Below are positions 33,796 through 41,866 of a stretch of DNA of 64,000 bases, piece by piece. A program made the translations under genes and the position numbers. Positions within the stretch are counted from its first letter, which is position 1, and each line of letters begins with the position of its first letter. Source of the DNA: Piscibacillus sp052246295 (GTDB lineage Bacteria; Bacillota; Bacilli; Bacillales; Alkalibacillaceae); the NCBI GenBank assembly GCA_052246295.1, contig JBQQCO010000001.1; one strand, 5' to 3'. Under the pieces are notes generated by a model. That model was not told the origin of the DNA. It was given only the letters and a program-made list of their open reading frames with translations, and ran no database searches.

Positions 33796-34944
33796 TTAGC
33801 GTATGTTCCACTTCGGTTTATCTGATCGCGTAAAGAAGCTATTACGTTTCTCGCGCTTTGCCATCACGTTTTCACAATAATGGTTCGCCGCTTCAACCGT
33901 TGAGATATTGTGTGTTTTAGCTGTTTTATAAACTTCCATCATCGTGTTATAAATTTCTTTCGTCTTCATTAATACGCGTTCTTTGTTAGGTCCATAAAGT
34001 TCATCTGCGACTTGAATGAGGCCACCTGCATTAATAATGTAGTCCGGTGCGTATAAAATGCCGCGATCTGCCAATTCATGTCCATGCTTTTCTTCTAATA
34101 GCTGATTGTTAGCAGCACCTGCAATCGCTTTGAATTTAAATTGTTCAATCGTTGTTTCGTTAATGATTCCACCAAATGCGCACGGAATAAAAATATCCGC
34201 ATCAACTGAATAGATGTCATTGGCCTCTACAACATGCAGTTCACCTGGCAAGCTACTCGCCTCTAACTGAAGTGCGTCGATATTATCAACATTAATATCT
34301 GATACATAAACCGTCGCGCCTTCTTCGAGTAGTCTTTTTCCGACTTTAAAACCAACTTTTCCAAGCCCTTGAATCGCATACGAAACAGCACTCAAGTCTT
34401 CGTGGTCAAACAACATATGACACGTCGCTTTTAACCCGTAGATGACACCTTGAGCGGTTGGAATCGACGAATCACCGCCACCACCATAAGCTTCAGGAAT
34501 GCCTGCGATGTTTTTCGTTTCTTTATACGCATGAACAAAATCTTCTAACGTCGTGCCCATATCCGTTCCTGTGTAAAAACGGCCGTTCAGCGAGTCAACA
34601 AACTGGCCAAATGCACGGAAAAGCTCTGGCGATTTATCTGTCTTAGGATCACCAATAATGACGGATTTTCCTCCGCCAAAATCAAGGTCTGCCGCTGCAC
34701 ATTTGTAGCTCATACCTTTAGATAATCTAAGAACATCTTCTAATGCATCATCAAATGATGCATAAGGATGCATTCGACAACCACCAATGGCTGGACCAAG
34801 CTTAGTACTATGTATCGCAATAATGGCTTGGAGTCCTGTTGCCGGATCATTACAGAAAATCACTTGTTCATGCTCAGCCATCTTACTTAACAAATCGTAA
34901 CTTTCATTTCGATCGTTCTTTGACGATGTTGTTAAAAAACTCAT
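33796..34944 (-). CDS. Phenylalanine dehydrogenase (Leu/Phe/Val dehydrogenase family)
   Basis: 382 residues from the ATG at 34944 with AGGAGGGTGG upstream; an upstream TTG frame runs through that ribosome site. The core motifs are GPAIGGCRMHPYAS, DLDFGGGKSVIIGDP (catalytic Lys regions), NGRFYTGTDMGTTLEDF and the Rossmann AIQGLGKVGFKVGKRL. TGTDMGT in place of the TAEDVGT of Bacillus leucine dehydrogenase, together with LEDVLRLSKGMSYKC, matches my memory of the Thermoactinomyces phenylalanine dehydrogenase much better than leucine dehydrogenase. It deaminates L-Phe to phenylpyruvate with NAD, here feeding the complex encoded directly downstream. Confidence 0.8.
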   Translation of the reverse strand: MSFLTTSSKNDRNESYDLLSKMAEHEQVIFCNDPATGLQAIIAIHSTKLGPAIGGCRMHPYASFDDALEDVLRLSKGMSYKCAAADLDFGGGKSVIIGDPKTDKSPELFRAFGQFVDSLNGRFYTGTDMGTTLEDFVHAYKETKNIAGIPEAYGGGGDSSIPTAQGVIYGLKATCHMLFDHEDLSAVSYAIQGLGKVGFKVGKRLLEEGATVYVSDINVDNIDALQLEASSLPGELHVVEANDIYSVDADIFIPCAFGGIINETTIEQFKFKAIAGAANNQLLEEKHGHELADRGILYAPDYIINAGGLIQVADELYGPNKERVLMKTKEIYNTMMEVYKTAKTHNISTVEAANHYCENVMAKREKRNSFFTRSDKPKWNIR

Positions 34945-34995
34945 AACCACCCTCCTCAATCGGATTTCATTTTCCAGATAATTTTTCAGGATGAC

Positions 34996-35391
34996 TTAAC
35001 TTGTTTGTGGTAAGATTTTTTTATGAATGACTTCTTTCGATAAAATGACTTGTTTAACCACGCCTTTACCGATTAATTGTTGGTTATTGTAGGCTTCAAC
35101 TGATGTGATGACTTGTGGGTGTTCATACTTGGTGAGTGTTGCTGTTAAAGTTACTTTTGAATTTGCTGGAGCTGCGTCGACATGTTTGACTTCAACCGCT
35201 GCTCCCATTCCTTCTTCATGTTCTTCTAAAAATGGTAAGATGATTTTTCGCGAGACCCATTCCATGTGATAAACCATGGCCACCGTCGAGTAAACGGGAT
35301 GAACCACTTTACCTTCAAAGCTCGCAAACATATCATCGGTAACCTTAATTTCAATGGTTTCTTGTCTCCCAATATCCATTCCTTGTTTCAT
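34996..35391 (-). CDS. FlK-like hot-dog thioesterase
   Basis: 131 residues. Hot-dog fold with FASFEGKVVHPVYSTVAMVYHMEWVSR and HEEGMGAAVEVKHVDAAP, the layout of the fluoroacetyl-CoA thioesterase-like family. It is first in the operon that leads to phenylalanine dehydrogenase and the E1-E2-E3 genes. A role in freeing CoA from stalled phenylacetyl- or ring-opened CoA esters is plausible; PaaI plays such a part elsewhere. Substrate not determined. Confidence 0.7.
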   Translation of the reverse strand: MKQGMDIGRQETIEIKVTDDMFASFEGKVVHPVYSTVAMVYHMEWVSRKIILPFLEEHEEGMGAAVEVKHVDAAPANSKVTLTATLTKYEHPQVITSVEAYNNQQLIGKGVVKQVILSKEVIHKKILPQTS

Positions 35392-35453
35392 ACGATCGCC
35401 TCTTTTTGAAAAGTTTTAGGCTTATTTATTAGCTAAGTTAAAGATTATTAAGG

Positions 35454-35572
35454 TTCGCTTTCGGTGGACGCTTTCCGCGGGCACGGCTTCAACTTCTCTG
35501 AACTCATATACATTCGTTCAGAGTGATTTTCAGCTCGTGCTGTTCCCGCCGGAGTCGCCACCTCCGCTCCTC
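35454..35572. repeat. Interspersed hairpin element, copy R1
   Basis: The GC-rich core reads ccgcgggcacggcttc on one side and agctcgtgctgttcccgccgg on the other. The apex has perfect 8-base arms CTCTGAAC (35496-35503) and GTTCAGAG (35516-35523). Outer arms pair GGTGG/CCACC. It lies between the promoter and the first gene of the thioesterase-PheDH operon, so it would be in the 5' leader. Confidence 0.75.
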
Positions 35573-35672
35573 TCTTAGAACAACGACTATTGCACCATTA
35601 TCAGAACTAAGCTTTAACAAAGCCCGTTTATAGAAAATTAAAGCGCTTACATCATTCGACAAAATTTTTTAT

Positions 35673-35720
35673 ATAACGTTCTTATAACGTTATTTTATCA
35701 TCGCGTTATAATGTGGTCAA
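35673..35720 (-). promoter_or_regulatory. Promoter and operator of the PheDH/E1-E2-E3 operon
   Basis: On the minus strand: TTGACC (35715-35720), 17 bases containing ATAACG, TAAAAT (35692-35697), then ATAACGTTAT and a second AACGTTAT 11 bases on (to 35673). The repeats cover the predicted start site. The paaA promoter has the same layout at the same spacing. The leader to the first gene is about 290 bases and includes element R1. Confidence 0.75.
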
Positions 35721-35736
35721 TTTGATTTTAGAATTT

Positions 35737-36708
35737 TCAGATACTATTTTCGGAATTAAAACTTAGTAACGATTGTGCTTGCGACATGCGAATCGTCGCT
35801 TCACTCATCATGCCATCTAATAGCTGTCGAACAGTCGGGACATCTTGAATTAATCCGCAAACTTGGCCGCTATTTAGAAATCCCTGGTCTAAATCCCCTT
35901 CCATAGCACCTTTGCAATGATGATCCTCGGATGTCATCTCCCTATATTCATCTTGTGTCATGCCTGCTTTTTCTAAAGTCGTCAACCTCTCCGCATAAGG
36001 TGTTTTCAAGATTCTTCTCACTTGCCCATATGAACGGCCAACAATCACTGTTCCTGTGCCGTTATCATCGAGTAGCTTTTGTTTATAATGAATGTGAAAT
36101 GGCGCTTCTTGAGTCGCGATTAGTCGCGTTCCCATTTGTACACCACTTGCACCCAACATTAAACTCGCCGCTAGTCCTTTCCCGTCACCAATCCCACCAG
36201 CTGCTATAACTGGTACATTTACATTCCCTGCGATCTGTGGCACGAGCGTGAAAGTCGTTAGCTCTAGATTCGAATTGATCCCAGCCGCTTCGTATCCTTC
36301 AGCTACTAATATGTCTGCTCCAGCTTCCTCAGCCTTTTTAGCATGTTTCACCGACGCCACTAGCGTCATGACTTTGACTCCGTGTTCATGAAAAATTGGA
36401 ATGTACGGAGCTGGGTTTCCTGCAGACAACGATACAACTGGAATGTCATGGTCTAAGATTAAGTTTATTAAATCTTTTACATATGGCGAGACACTTAGTG
36501 CTATGTTGATTGCAAATGGTTGGTCGGTTAATTTTTTCGTTTCTAAAATCTTCTGTTCTACCTCTTCAGGTGTCATCGTGCCACACCCAAGCGTACCGAG
36601 GCCCCCAGCGTTGGAGACAGCCGCCGTCAAAGGGGCATTGCTGATATTTCCCATGCCTCCTTGGACAATTGGATATTTTATATTAAGTAAGTCGCATACT
36701 GGGTTCAT
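35737..36708 (-). CDS. Nitronate monooxygenase / FabK-like flavoprotein
   Basis: 323 residues from the ATG at 36708, which has GAGGAGG nine bases upstream; the longer frame from 36741 has none. A TIM-barrel FMN protein: KYPIVQGGMGNISNAPL, the phosphate-binding VPVIAAGGIGDGKGLAASLMLGA and QMGTRLIAT are typical of the NMO/2-nitropropane dioxygenase family. The barrel is shared with enoyl-ACP reductase FabK. It follows the thiolase gene by 33 bases, so it is part of an aromatic-catabolism transcript. Possible roles are reduction of an unsaturated CoA intermediate or nitronate removal. Confidence 0.75.
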   Translation of the reverse strand: MNPVCDLLNIKYPIVQGGMGNISNAPLTAAVSNAGGLGTLGCGTMTPEEVEQKILETKKLTDQPFAINIALSVSPYVKDLINLILDHDIPVVSLSAGNPAPYIPIFHEHGVKVMTLVASVKHAKKAEEAGADILVAEGYEAAGINSNLELTTFTLVPQIAGNVNVPVIAAGGIGDGKGLAASLMLGASGVQMGTRLIATQEAPFHIHYKQKLLDDNGTGTVIVGRSYGQVRRILKTPYAERLTTLEKAGMTQDEYREMTSEDHHCKGAMEGDLDQGFLNSGQVCGLIQDVPTVRQLLDGMMSEATIRMSQAQSLLSFNSENSI

Positions 36709-36741
36709 CTTTTGTCCTCCTCTTGTTTCATCGCTAGTCAC

Positions 36742-37956
36742 TTAATCGTTCACATTCTCGATGATCGTTGCTATTCCCTGCCCGACCCCAACACACATCG
36801 TGGCTAGGCCGTACTGGGTGTTACGCTTTTGCATTTCATGAACGAGCGTGGTTAAAATTCGTGCTCCGCTTGCGCCAAGTGGATGGCCATATGCGATGGA
36901 GCCACCATTCACATTCACAATCTCTGGGTTCAATCCAATTTGATTTATGCATTCAAGTGATTGGGAAGCAAAGGCTTCATTTAACTCGACTAAGCCTAAG
37001 TCGTTCACGTTTAATTTTGCGCGTTTTAGTGCTTTGGCCGTCGCGTTAATCGGACCTAATCCCATCACGGCTGGCTCTAGACCAACTGTTGCTCCGGAAA
37101 TGTATCTTGCCATCGGTTTAAGGTTTAATTCTTGAGCTTTCTCGGCACTCATGACGAGTAAGGCTGATGCCCCGTCGTTCACACCAGAGGCATTTCCGGC
37201 TGTGATCGTTCCACCTTCAAATATTGGCCGTAAACTTGATAGCTTTTCTAATGACGAGTTTGGTCTAGGGTGCTCATCTGTATCAATCACGATTTCATTC
37301 CCTTTTCTGTCGCGATCAATCACAGGAACAATCTCATCTTTTAACCTTCCAAACTCCATCGCTTGTTTAGCACGCATTTGACTTTCGTACGCAAACGCAT
37401 CTTGTTCTTCCCTACTTATATTGTACCGCTCGGCGACGTTTTCCGCCGTTTGAGGCATTGAGTCTGAACCATACATCTCCTCAAGCTTACGATTCGTAAA
37501 TCGCCAACCAATCGTTGTATCAAAAAGTTCTCTATTGCCACGAGCGAACTCTTGCTCAGGTTTGGCCATGACTAATGGCGCCCGAGTCATACTCTCAGTC
37601 CCACCCGCTATGTAAATATCACCATCACCAACCGCAATGGCGCGCGCCGCTTGCATAACCGCTTCCATCCCAGATCCACATAAACGGTTCACCGTGACGC
37701 CCGCTACATCAACTGGAAGTCCTGCCAGAAGCGTCGACATCCTTGCCACATTACGATTATCTTCTCCAGCCTGGTTCGCATTGCCTAAAATCACTTCTTC
37801 GATCTCATGGGCTGGAACTTGTTCGTTTCGTTCTAGCAACGCTTTAATGACAACCGCACCTAAATCATCAGGACGGATGTTTTTAAGTGCTCCTTTATAC
37901 CGGCCAATCGGTGTTCTAACTGCATCGACAATGACAACGTCTTTCATCGTATTCAC
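36742..37956 (-). CDS. paaJ: Acetyl-CoA acyltransferase (PaaJ-type 3-oxoadipyl-CoA thiolase)
   Basis: 404 residues. Acylation Cys in VNRLCGSGMEAVM near 91, the histidine motif GHPLGASGARI near 358, and the second Cys in TMCVGVGQG near 390. Segments ALLERNEQVPAHEIEEVILGNANQAGEDNRNVARM are of the PcaF/PaaJ type. It would cleave 3-oxoadipyl-CoA and 2,3-didehydro-3-oxosuberyl-CoA to acetyl-CoA plus succinyl-CoA or the shortened CoA ester. Placed by the paa genes; general fatty-acid thiolase is the alternative. GTG start at 37956 or ATG nine bases later. Confidence 0.8.
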   Translation of the reverse strand: MNTMKDVVIVDAVRTPIGRYKGALKNIRPDDLGAVVIKALLERNEQVPAHEIEEVILGNANQAGEDNRNVARMSTLLAGLPVDVAGVTVNRLCGSGMEAVMQAARAIAVGDGDIYIAGGTESMTRAPLVMAKPEQEFARGNRELFDTTIGWRFTNRKLEEMYGSDSMPQTAENVAERYNISREEQDAFAYESQMRAKQAMEFGRLKDEIVPVIDRDRKGNEIVIDTDEHPRPNSSLEKLSSLRPIFEGGTITAGNASGVNDGASALLVMSAEKAQELNLKPMARYISGATVGLEPAVMGLGPINATAKALKRAKLNVNDLGLVELNEAFASQSLECINQIGLNPEIVNVNGGSIAYGHPLGASGARILTTLVHEMQKRNTQYGLATMCVGVGQGIATIIENVND

Positions 37957-37987
37957 GCAACCTTTTCGAATTATTGAATGTGAATTT

Positions 37988-38104
37988 CTATGGGTGTTAT
38001 TTGATGTCCTATGGGCGTTAATCCCAATCCTATGGTGTTAACCTCGATTCTATGGGTGTTAATATCGATCCTATGAGCGTTAAACCTAATTCTCGAGTCG
38101 TTCG
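37988..38104. repeat. 21-bp-period array C (CCTATGGGYGTTAA-type)
   Basis: CTATGG or a variant starts at 37988, 38009, 38030, 38050, 38071 and 38092. Steps are 21 except one of 20, where the unit itself lacks a G. Six units in the gap between the thiolase start and the aldehyde dehydrogenase end. The sequence is unlike arrays A, B and D. Confidence 0.8.
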
Positions 38105-38126
38105 CCCACACTTTTCATCAATAAAT

Positions 38127-38153
38127 GGCCGAGACATGTTACATGCCTCGACC
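38127..38153. terminator. Hairpin downstream of the aldehyde dehydrogenase gene
   Basis: Arms GGCCGAGACATG (38127-38138) and CATGCCTCGACC (38142-38153), two mismatches, three-base loop. A T-run follows on the plus strand only, although the gene it trails is on the minus strand. It may reduce read-through in either direction. Confidence 0.5.
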
Positions 38154-38164
38154 TTTTTTAATCA

Positions 38165-39682
38165 TTAAACTCCAAATGGGTTTAATGGTTTTGGACCATA
38201 GTAAGATAACACGCTCTTATCTTCCATATATAAATCAAGTGTTTCGACGGTTAGCTCACGACCGAAACCTGATTGTTTATAGCCACCAAATGGAGTGCCT
38301 GGGAATGCTGAGAATGGGCTGTTGACCATCACGATCCCCGCTTGAATTTGGTGAGCGACGCGTGTTGCTCGACCTTGGTTTGTCGTCCAGATTGCAGATC
38401 CTAAACCATATTTCGTGTCGTTCGCGCGCTTAATCACGTCTTTTTCATCCGTAAACTTCTCAACGACCACCACTGGTCCGAAGATTTCTTCTTTAACTGC
38501 TTTCATATCAGGCGTAACATCCGTAATAACAGTTGGCTCATACCAATGTCCATTTTCGAAGCCTTCAGGGTACATCGGTTTACCACCCGTTGCAATAGTA
38601 GCTCCCTCATCAATTGCTGACTGAACATAGCCATCAATCACTTCTAGTTGCTCGCGGCTAATGATCGAGCCAAGATGTGTACCTTTATTGAACGGATTGC
38701 CAGTCTGTAGCTTTTTCGTCTTTTCAATAAACTGCTCCATAAACTCATCGTAAATATCTTCATGGACAAACATGCGAGAACGCGCTTCACACGATTGACC
38801 TGTGTTGAAGAAAATACCGAATAATGAACCTGCAACAGCAGCATCCATGTCTGCATCTTCAAACACGATGTTAGGCGACTTACCACCAAGCTCAAGCGTA
38901 ATGCGTTTCAACGTCTGAGACGCTTTTTCCATAATGTCTTTACCAGTTGGTGTGGAACCAGTGAAAGCTACCTTATTGATGTCTTCATGCTTTACTAAGT
39001 AATCCCCAACAACTGAACCAGAACCTGGAACCGTGTTTACAACGCCCTCAGGCACACCTGCTTCATGGCAAATTTCATTTAAAATAATGGCCGTAATTGG
39101 TGTAAGTGACGCTGGCTTGATGACCACTGAACAACCTGCTGCTATCGCTGGCGCAATTTTCCATGCCGCCATCATCATTGGATAGTTCCAAGGGATGATT
39201 TGCGCGCATACCCCAACAGGTTCCTTATGCGTGTAGTTAAAAAAGCCATATGGCATGTTGTTGACTTCACCTCGGTGACCAACAATTGCGCCTGCATAAA
39301 ACTCAAAGTCCTCGATTGATTGGTTGATCTGAACCTGAGCTGCTCCAACTGATTTACCACTATTTAAAACTTCCATTTCAACTAACTCATTGAAACGAGA
39401 GCGCATAATTTCCGCAATTTTATTTAATACACGTGCACGCTTGCCGACTGGGTATTTGCGCCACTTACCATTGTCGAATGCGTTGCGCGCTGCTTGAACA
39501 GCCTTCTCCGCATCCTCTTCATTTGCCTTCGCAATTGTTGCGATCGCTTCACCTTTTGCAGGGTTATACGTATCAAATGTCTCACCTGAACTACTATCTA
39601 CACGTTCACCGTTAATAATCATTGAGTAATGGCTACGCTTCATTTCTCCGACTTGTGTAATCGTTTCTTTTGTCATTTCCAT
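38165..39682 (-). CDS. Aldehyde dehydrogenase (candidate for the ring-cleavage semialdehyde step)
   Basis: 505 residues. NAD-dependent aldehyde dehydrogenase with ELGGKSPNIVF (general-base Glu), NTGQSCEARSR (nucleophile Cys), EIFGPVVVVEKF and the C-terminal FGGYKQSGFGRE. It belongs to the betaine/phenylacetaldehyde dehydrogenase group. The cluster has no bifunctional PaaZ, so this enzyme is a candidate for oxidising 3-oxo-5,6-dehydrosuberyl-CoA semialdehyde; phenylacetaldehyde oxidation is the alternative. It follows paaG by 18 bases. Confidence 0.8.
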   Translation of the reverse strand: MEMTKETITQVGEMKRSHYSMIINGERVDSSSGETFDTYNPAKGEAIATIAKANEEDAEKAVQAARNAFDNGKWRKYPVGKRARVLNKIAEIMRSRFNELVEMEVLNSGKSVGAAQVQINQSIEDFEFYAGAIVGHRGEVNNMPYGFFNYTHKEPVGVCAQIIPWNYPMMMAAWKIAPAIAAGCSVVIKPASLTPITAIILNEICHEAGVPEGVVNTVPGSGSVVGDYLVKHEDINKVAFTGSTPTGKDIMEKASQTLKRITLELGGKSPNIVFEDADMDAAVAGSLFGIFFNTGQSCEARSRMFVHEDIYDEFMEQFIEKTKKLQTGNPFNKGTHLGSIISREQLEVIDGYVQSAIDEGATIATGGKPMYPEGFENGHWYEPTVITDVTPDMKAVKEEIFGPVVVVEKFTDEKDVIKRANDTKYGLGSAIWTTNQGRATRVAHQIQAGIVMVNSPFSAFPGTPFGGYKQSGFGRELTVETLDLYMEDKSVLSYYGPKPLNPFGV

Positions 39683-39700
39683 GTGCGATTCACTCCTTTT

Positions 39701-40477
39701 CTACTTTCCAATAAAGCTAGGTTTTCGTTTTTCCTTAAATGCGTTAACCCCTTCTTGGTGATCTTGAGATAGACCTGCCACTCGTTGGGCATACGCTTCT
39801 TTATCCAAAAACTCCTCGAACGACTCATTCATACTATCGATCATGTAACGCTTAACTAGTTCAATAGATTTGGTTGGTAGACTTGCTAAATGTTGCGAAA
39901 AAGCATCTACCTTTTCATCCCATTCTTCTGAATCAATCAATTCTGTGGCTAAGCCTAGGTTGTAAGCCTCATCTCCAGTTAAAGGCTTACCTAAGACCGT
40001 CACTTCCATGGCCTTGGCATAGCCAATTAACCTTGGTAATTGGTACAGAAATCCTGAATCAGGCACTAATCCAATGCCAACAAACGCACTGACAAATTTA
40101 ACGTTTGGCTGAACTAATCTAAAGTCTGCTGCCAACGCGAGACTCATCCCTGCTCCTGCAGCTGTTCCGTTCACCGCAGCCACAATTGGTTTTGGCGTAT
40201 ATTTAATGGCCTGCATCATCGGATGATATCTCGTACGCAAAAACTCTGCATGATTCGTGTTATCATCTACATCTTGCAAGTCTTGACCCGAACAAAAGGC
40301 CTTTCCTTCCCCCGTCAATACAATGCACCTAACATCGTTATTCTTGTTTGCGACCTTCAGCGCTTTCGTAATTTCTTTATTCATAACCTCAGTAATGGCG
40401 TTGTACGCTTTCGGTCGGTTCAGCGTAATCGTGGCCACACCTTTTTTTTCGCTATACTTAATCGTTTCAAATCCCAA
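39701..40477 (-). CDS. paaG: PaaG-type enoyl-CoA hydratase/isomerase
   Basis: 258 residues of the crotonase family. Oxyanion-hole segments CSGQDLQDV (about 60) and AAVNGTAAGAGMSLALAADF (about 97-116), then FVSAFVGIGLVPDSGFLYQLPRLIG with the Asp used by isomerases in place of the hydratase Glu. This points to 1,2-epoxyphenylacetyl-CoA isomerase, forming oxepin-CoA. It begins three bases after the end of the paaF gene, in operon. Confidence 0.8.
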   Translation of the reverse strand: MGFETIKYSEKKGVATITLNRPKAYNAITEVMNKEITKALKVANKNNDVRCIVLTGEGKAFCSGQDLQDVDDNTNHAEFLRTRYHPMMQAIKYTPKPIVAAVNGTAAGAGMSLALAADFRLVQPNVKFVSAFVGIGLVPDSGFLYQLPRLIGYAKAMEVTVLGKPLTGDEAYNLGLATELIDSEEWDEKVDAFSQHLASLPTKSIELVKRYMIDSMNESFEEFLDKEAYAQRVAGLSQDHQEGVNAFKEKRKPSFIGK

Positions 40478-40480
40478 CCG

Positions 40481-41254
40481 CTACACCCCCTTAAAGTGAG
40501 GAGGTCGTTTTTCAGTAAAAGCTTTCATCCCCTCTGTTTGATCTTGAGAATCAAACGTTAAGTAAAAATTCTTTCGCTCAAGCTTCATACCGTCCATGAG
40601 CGATAAATCCTCTGACGCCTTCACAGACTCTTTAATTAACCTGAGTGAAATCGGCGCTTGATTTGCGAGCTGATACGCTAAGCGCATTGTCTCTTCTTCT
40701 ACTAACTCAGGCGCAACCACTCGATTAACCACGCCAAAGTCTCGAGCCTGTTTAGCACTGAACGATTCACCTAACCAAATTAGCTCTAGCGCTTTTCTCG
40801 ACCCAATTGCTTTGGATAAAAGCTGTGTGCCGCCAGCACCAGGCATGACTCCTAACTTTACTTCAGGGAAACCGAACTGTGCATTTTCAGCGGCGATGAT
40901 TAAGTCGCAATGTAGTGCGAGCTCAAATCCGCCACCTAACGCGAAGCCGTTCACCGATGCCAAAATTGGTTTGTTAATAAGTTGAATCCTGTCCCATACT
41001 GCAAATGGATCGGCTAGTTCTAATGACAGAGGTGACTCATCCATCATCTCTTCAATGTCCGCTCCTGCAGCAAAAACTTTTTCGTTCCCTTTCACCACGA
41101 TGACGTTAATCTTATCATCACGGTCGTACATCTCAAGCGTTTCAACGATTTCATCCACCATTTGCCGGTTTAATGCGTTTAACACGTCGGGGCGGTTGAG
41201 CTGAACCACCCCTATTGAATCTTCAATGTACGCATTAATGTACTTTTTCGACAT
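40481..41254 (-). CDS. paaF: PaaF-type enoyl-CoA hydratase
   Basis: 257 residues from the ATG at 41254 (AGGTG nine bases upstream, inside the previous gene). Crotonase motifs: FAAGADIEEM (about 60), ILASVNGFALGGGFELALHCDL with the first catalytic Glu context, and FGFPEVKLGVMPGAGGTQLL holding the second Glu (PEVKLG). Both hydratase glutamates are present, unlike the PaaG-like neighbour. It would hydrate 2,3-dehydroadipyl-CoA. Overlaps the EthD gene by 20 bases. Confidence 0.8.
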   Translation of the reverse strand: MSKKYINAYIEDSIGVVQLNRPDVLNALNRQMVDEIVETLEMYDRDDKINVIVVKGNEKVFAAGADIEEMMDESPLSLELADPFAVWDRIQLINKPILASVNGFALGGGFELALHCDLIIAAENAQFGFPEVKLGVMPGAGGTQLLSKAIGSRKALELIWLGESFSAKQARDFGVVNRVVAPELVEEETMRLAYQLANQAPISLRLIKESVKASEDLSLMDGMKLERKNFYLTFDSQDQTEGMKAFTEKRPPHFKGV

Positions 41255-41558
41255 GGACTTCTTCACCTATGACTAGAGTGACAAGATCGCCGGCAAATTG
41301 CATAACGTCTTTACCTGATGCTTTTCCTTCGTCTGTTTTCATCGCTGCTTGTAGGGATTCGTGGTCGTCGTAGAACATTTCACATAGTAAGTAGTAATCG
41401 GTTTTTCCCATTGGTGAGCCGACGATTTTAGTGACTTTCATGTCGCGTAGGCCTGGGATTTTTTGAGTGAGTGGTGTGTGCGTGTTGAAGTAGTGCTCAT
41501 CGAATTGTTCCGGATCTTCCGGTTGTTTGTAAATCGCGATTAATTTAACCATTTGCAA
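41235..41558 (-). CDS. EthD-family protein
   Basis: 107 residues. The dimeric alpha/beta-barrel signature is KLIAIYKQPEDPEQFDEHYFNTHTPLTQKIPGL, typical of EthD/YCII-like proteins. Such small proteins appear in several aromatic-degradation clusters with unclear roles. It is the first gene after the two hairpin elements R2 and R3 in the paa transcript and is coupled to paaF. Confidence 0.75.
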   Translation of the reverse strand: MQMVKLIAIYKQPEDPEQFDEHYFNTHTPLTQKIPGLRDMKVTKIVGSPMGKTDYYLLCEMFYDDHESLQAAMKTDEGKASGKDVMQFAGDLVTLVIGEEVHVEKVH

Positions 41559-41584
41559 AACTCCTTTTTATGTTTTCATTATTT

Positions 41585-41696
41585 GTTAAAAAACACTCGC
41601 TTTCCGTGGGCGTCGCTTCAGCCTCCTCGAGCTCAACCTTCGCTCTGCGGGGTCTTCAGCTGACGCTGTTCCCACTAGAGTCTCGTGTTTTTTAAC
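41585..41696. repeat. Interspersed hairpin element, copy R2
   Basis: Perfect terminal arms GTTAAAAAACAC (41585-41596) and GTGTTTTTTAAC (41685-41696), an inner GTGGG/CCCAC pair and a GAGC/GCTC apex. Core words cttcag, tcttcagctgacgctgttccc match R1 in order. It sits in the paaD-EthD gap, near the EthD start. Confidence 0.8.
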
Positions 41697-41723
41697 TTTA
41701 CTAGCCATTAAAAGCTGTGATTA

Positions 41724-41866
41724 ATTGTAATTGTGACGAGCGAAAGGTGACGACGCCTGCGGGAACAGCACGAGCCGAAAATCACGCAAAACGAACGCAA
41801 GTGAGTTTTGGGAAGTTGAGGCCGTGCCCGCGGCAAGCGTTCACCGACAGCGATGTCACTTACAAT
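41724..41866. repeat. Interspersed hairpin element, copy R3
   Basis: Terminal arms ATTGTAA (41724-41730) and TTACAAT (41860-41866), core cctgcgggaacagcacgagcc on one side and ggccgtgcccgcgg on the other, apex CAAAAC (41787-41792) and GTTTTG (41805-41810). It is in the opposite orientation to R1 and R2 and touches the paaD stop codon, where it could act as a terminator or attenuator inside the paa transcript. Confidence 0.8.
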
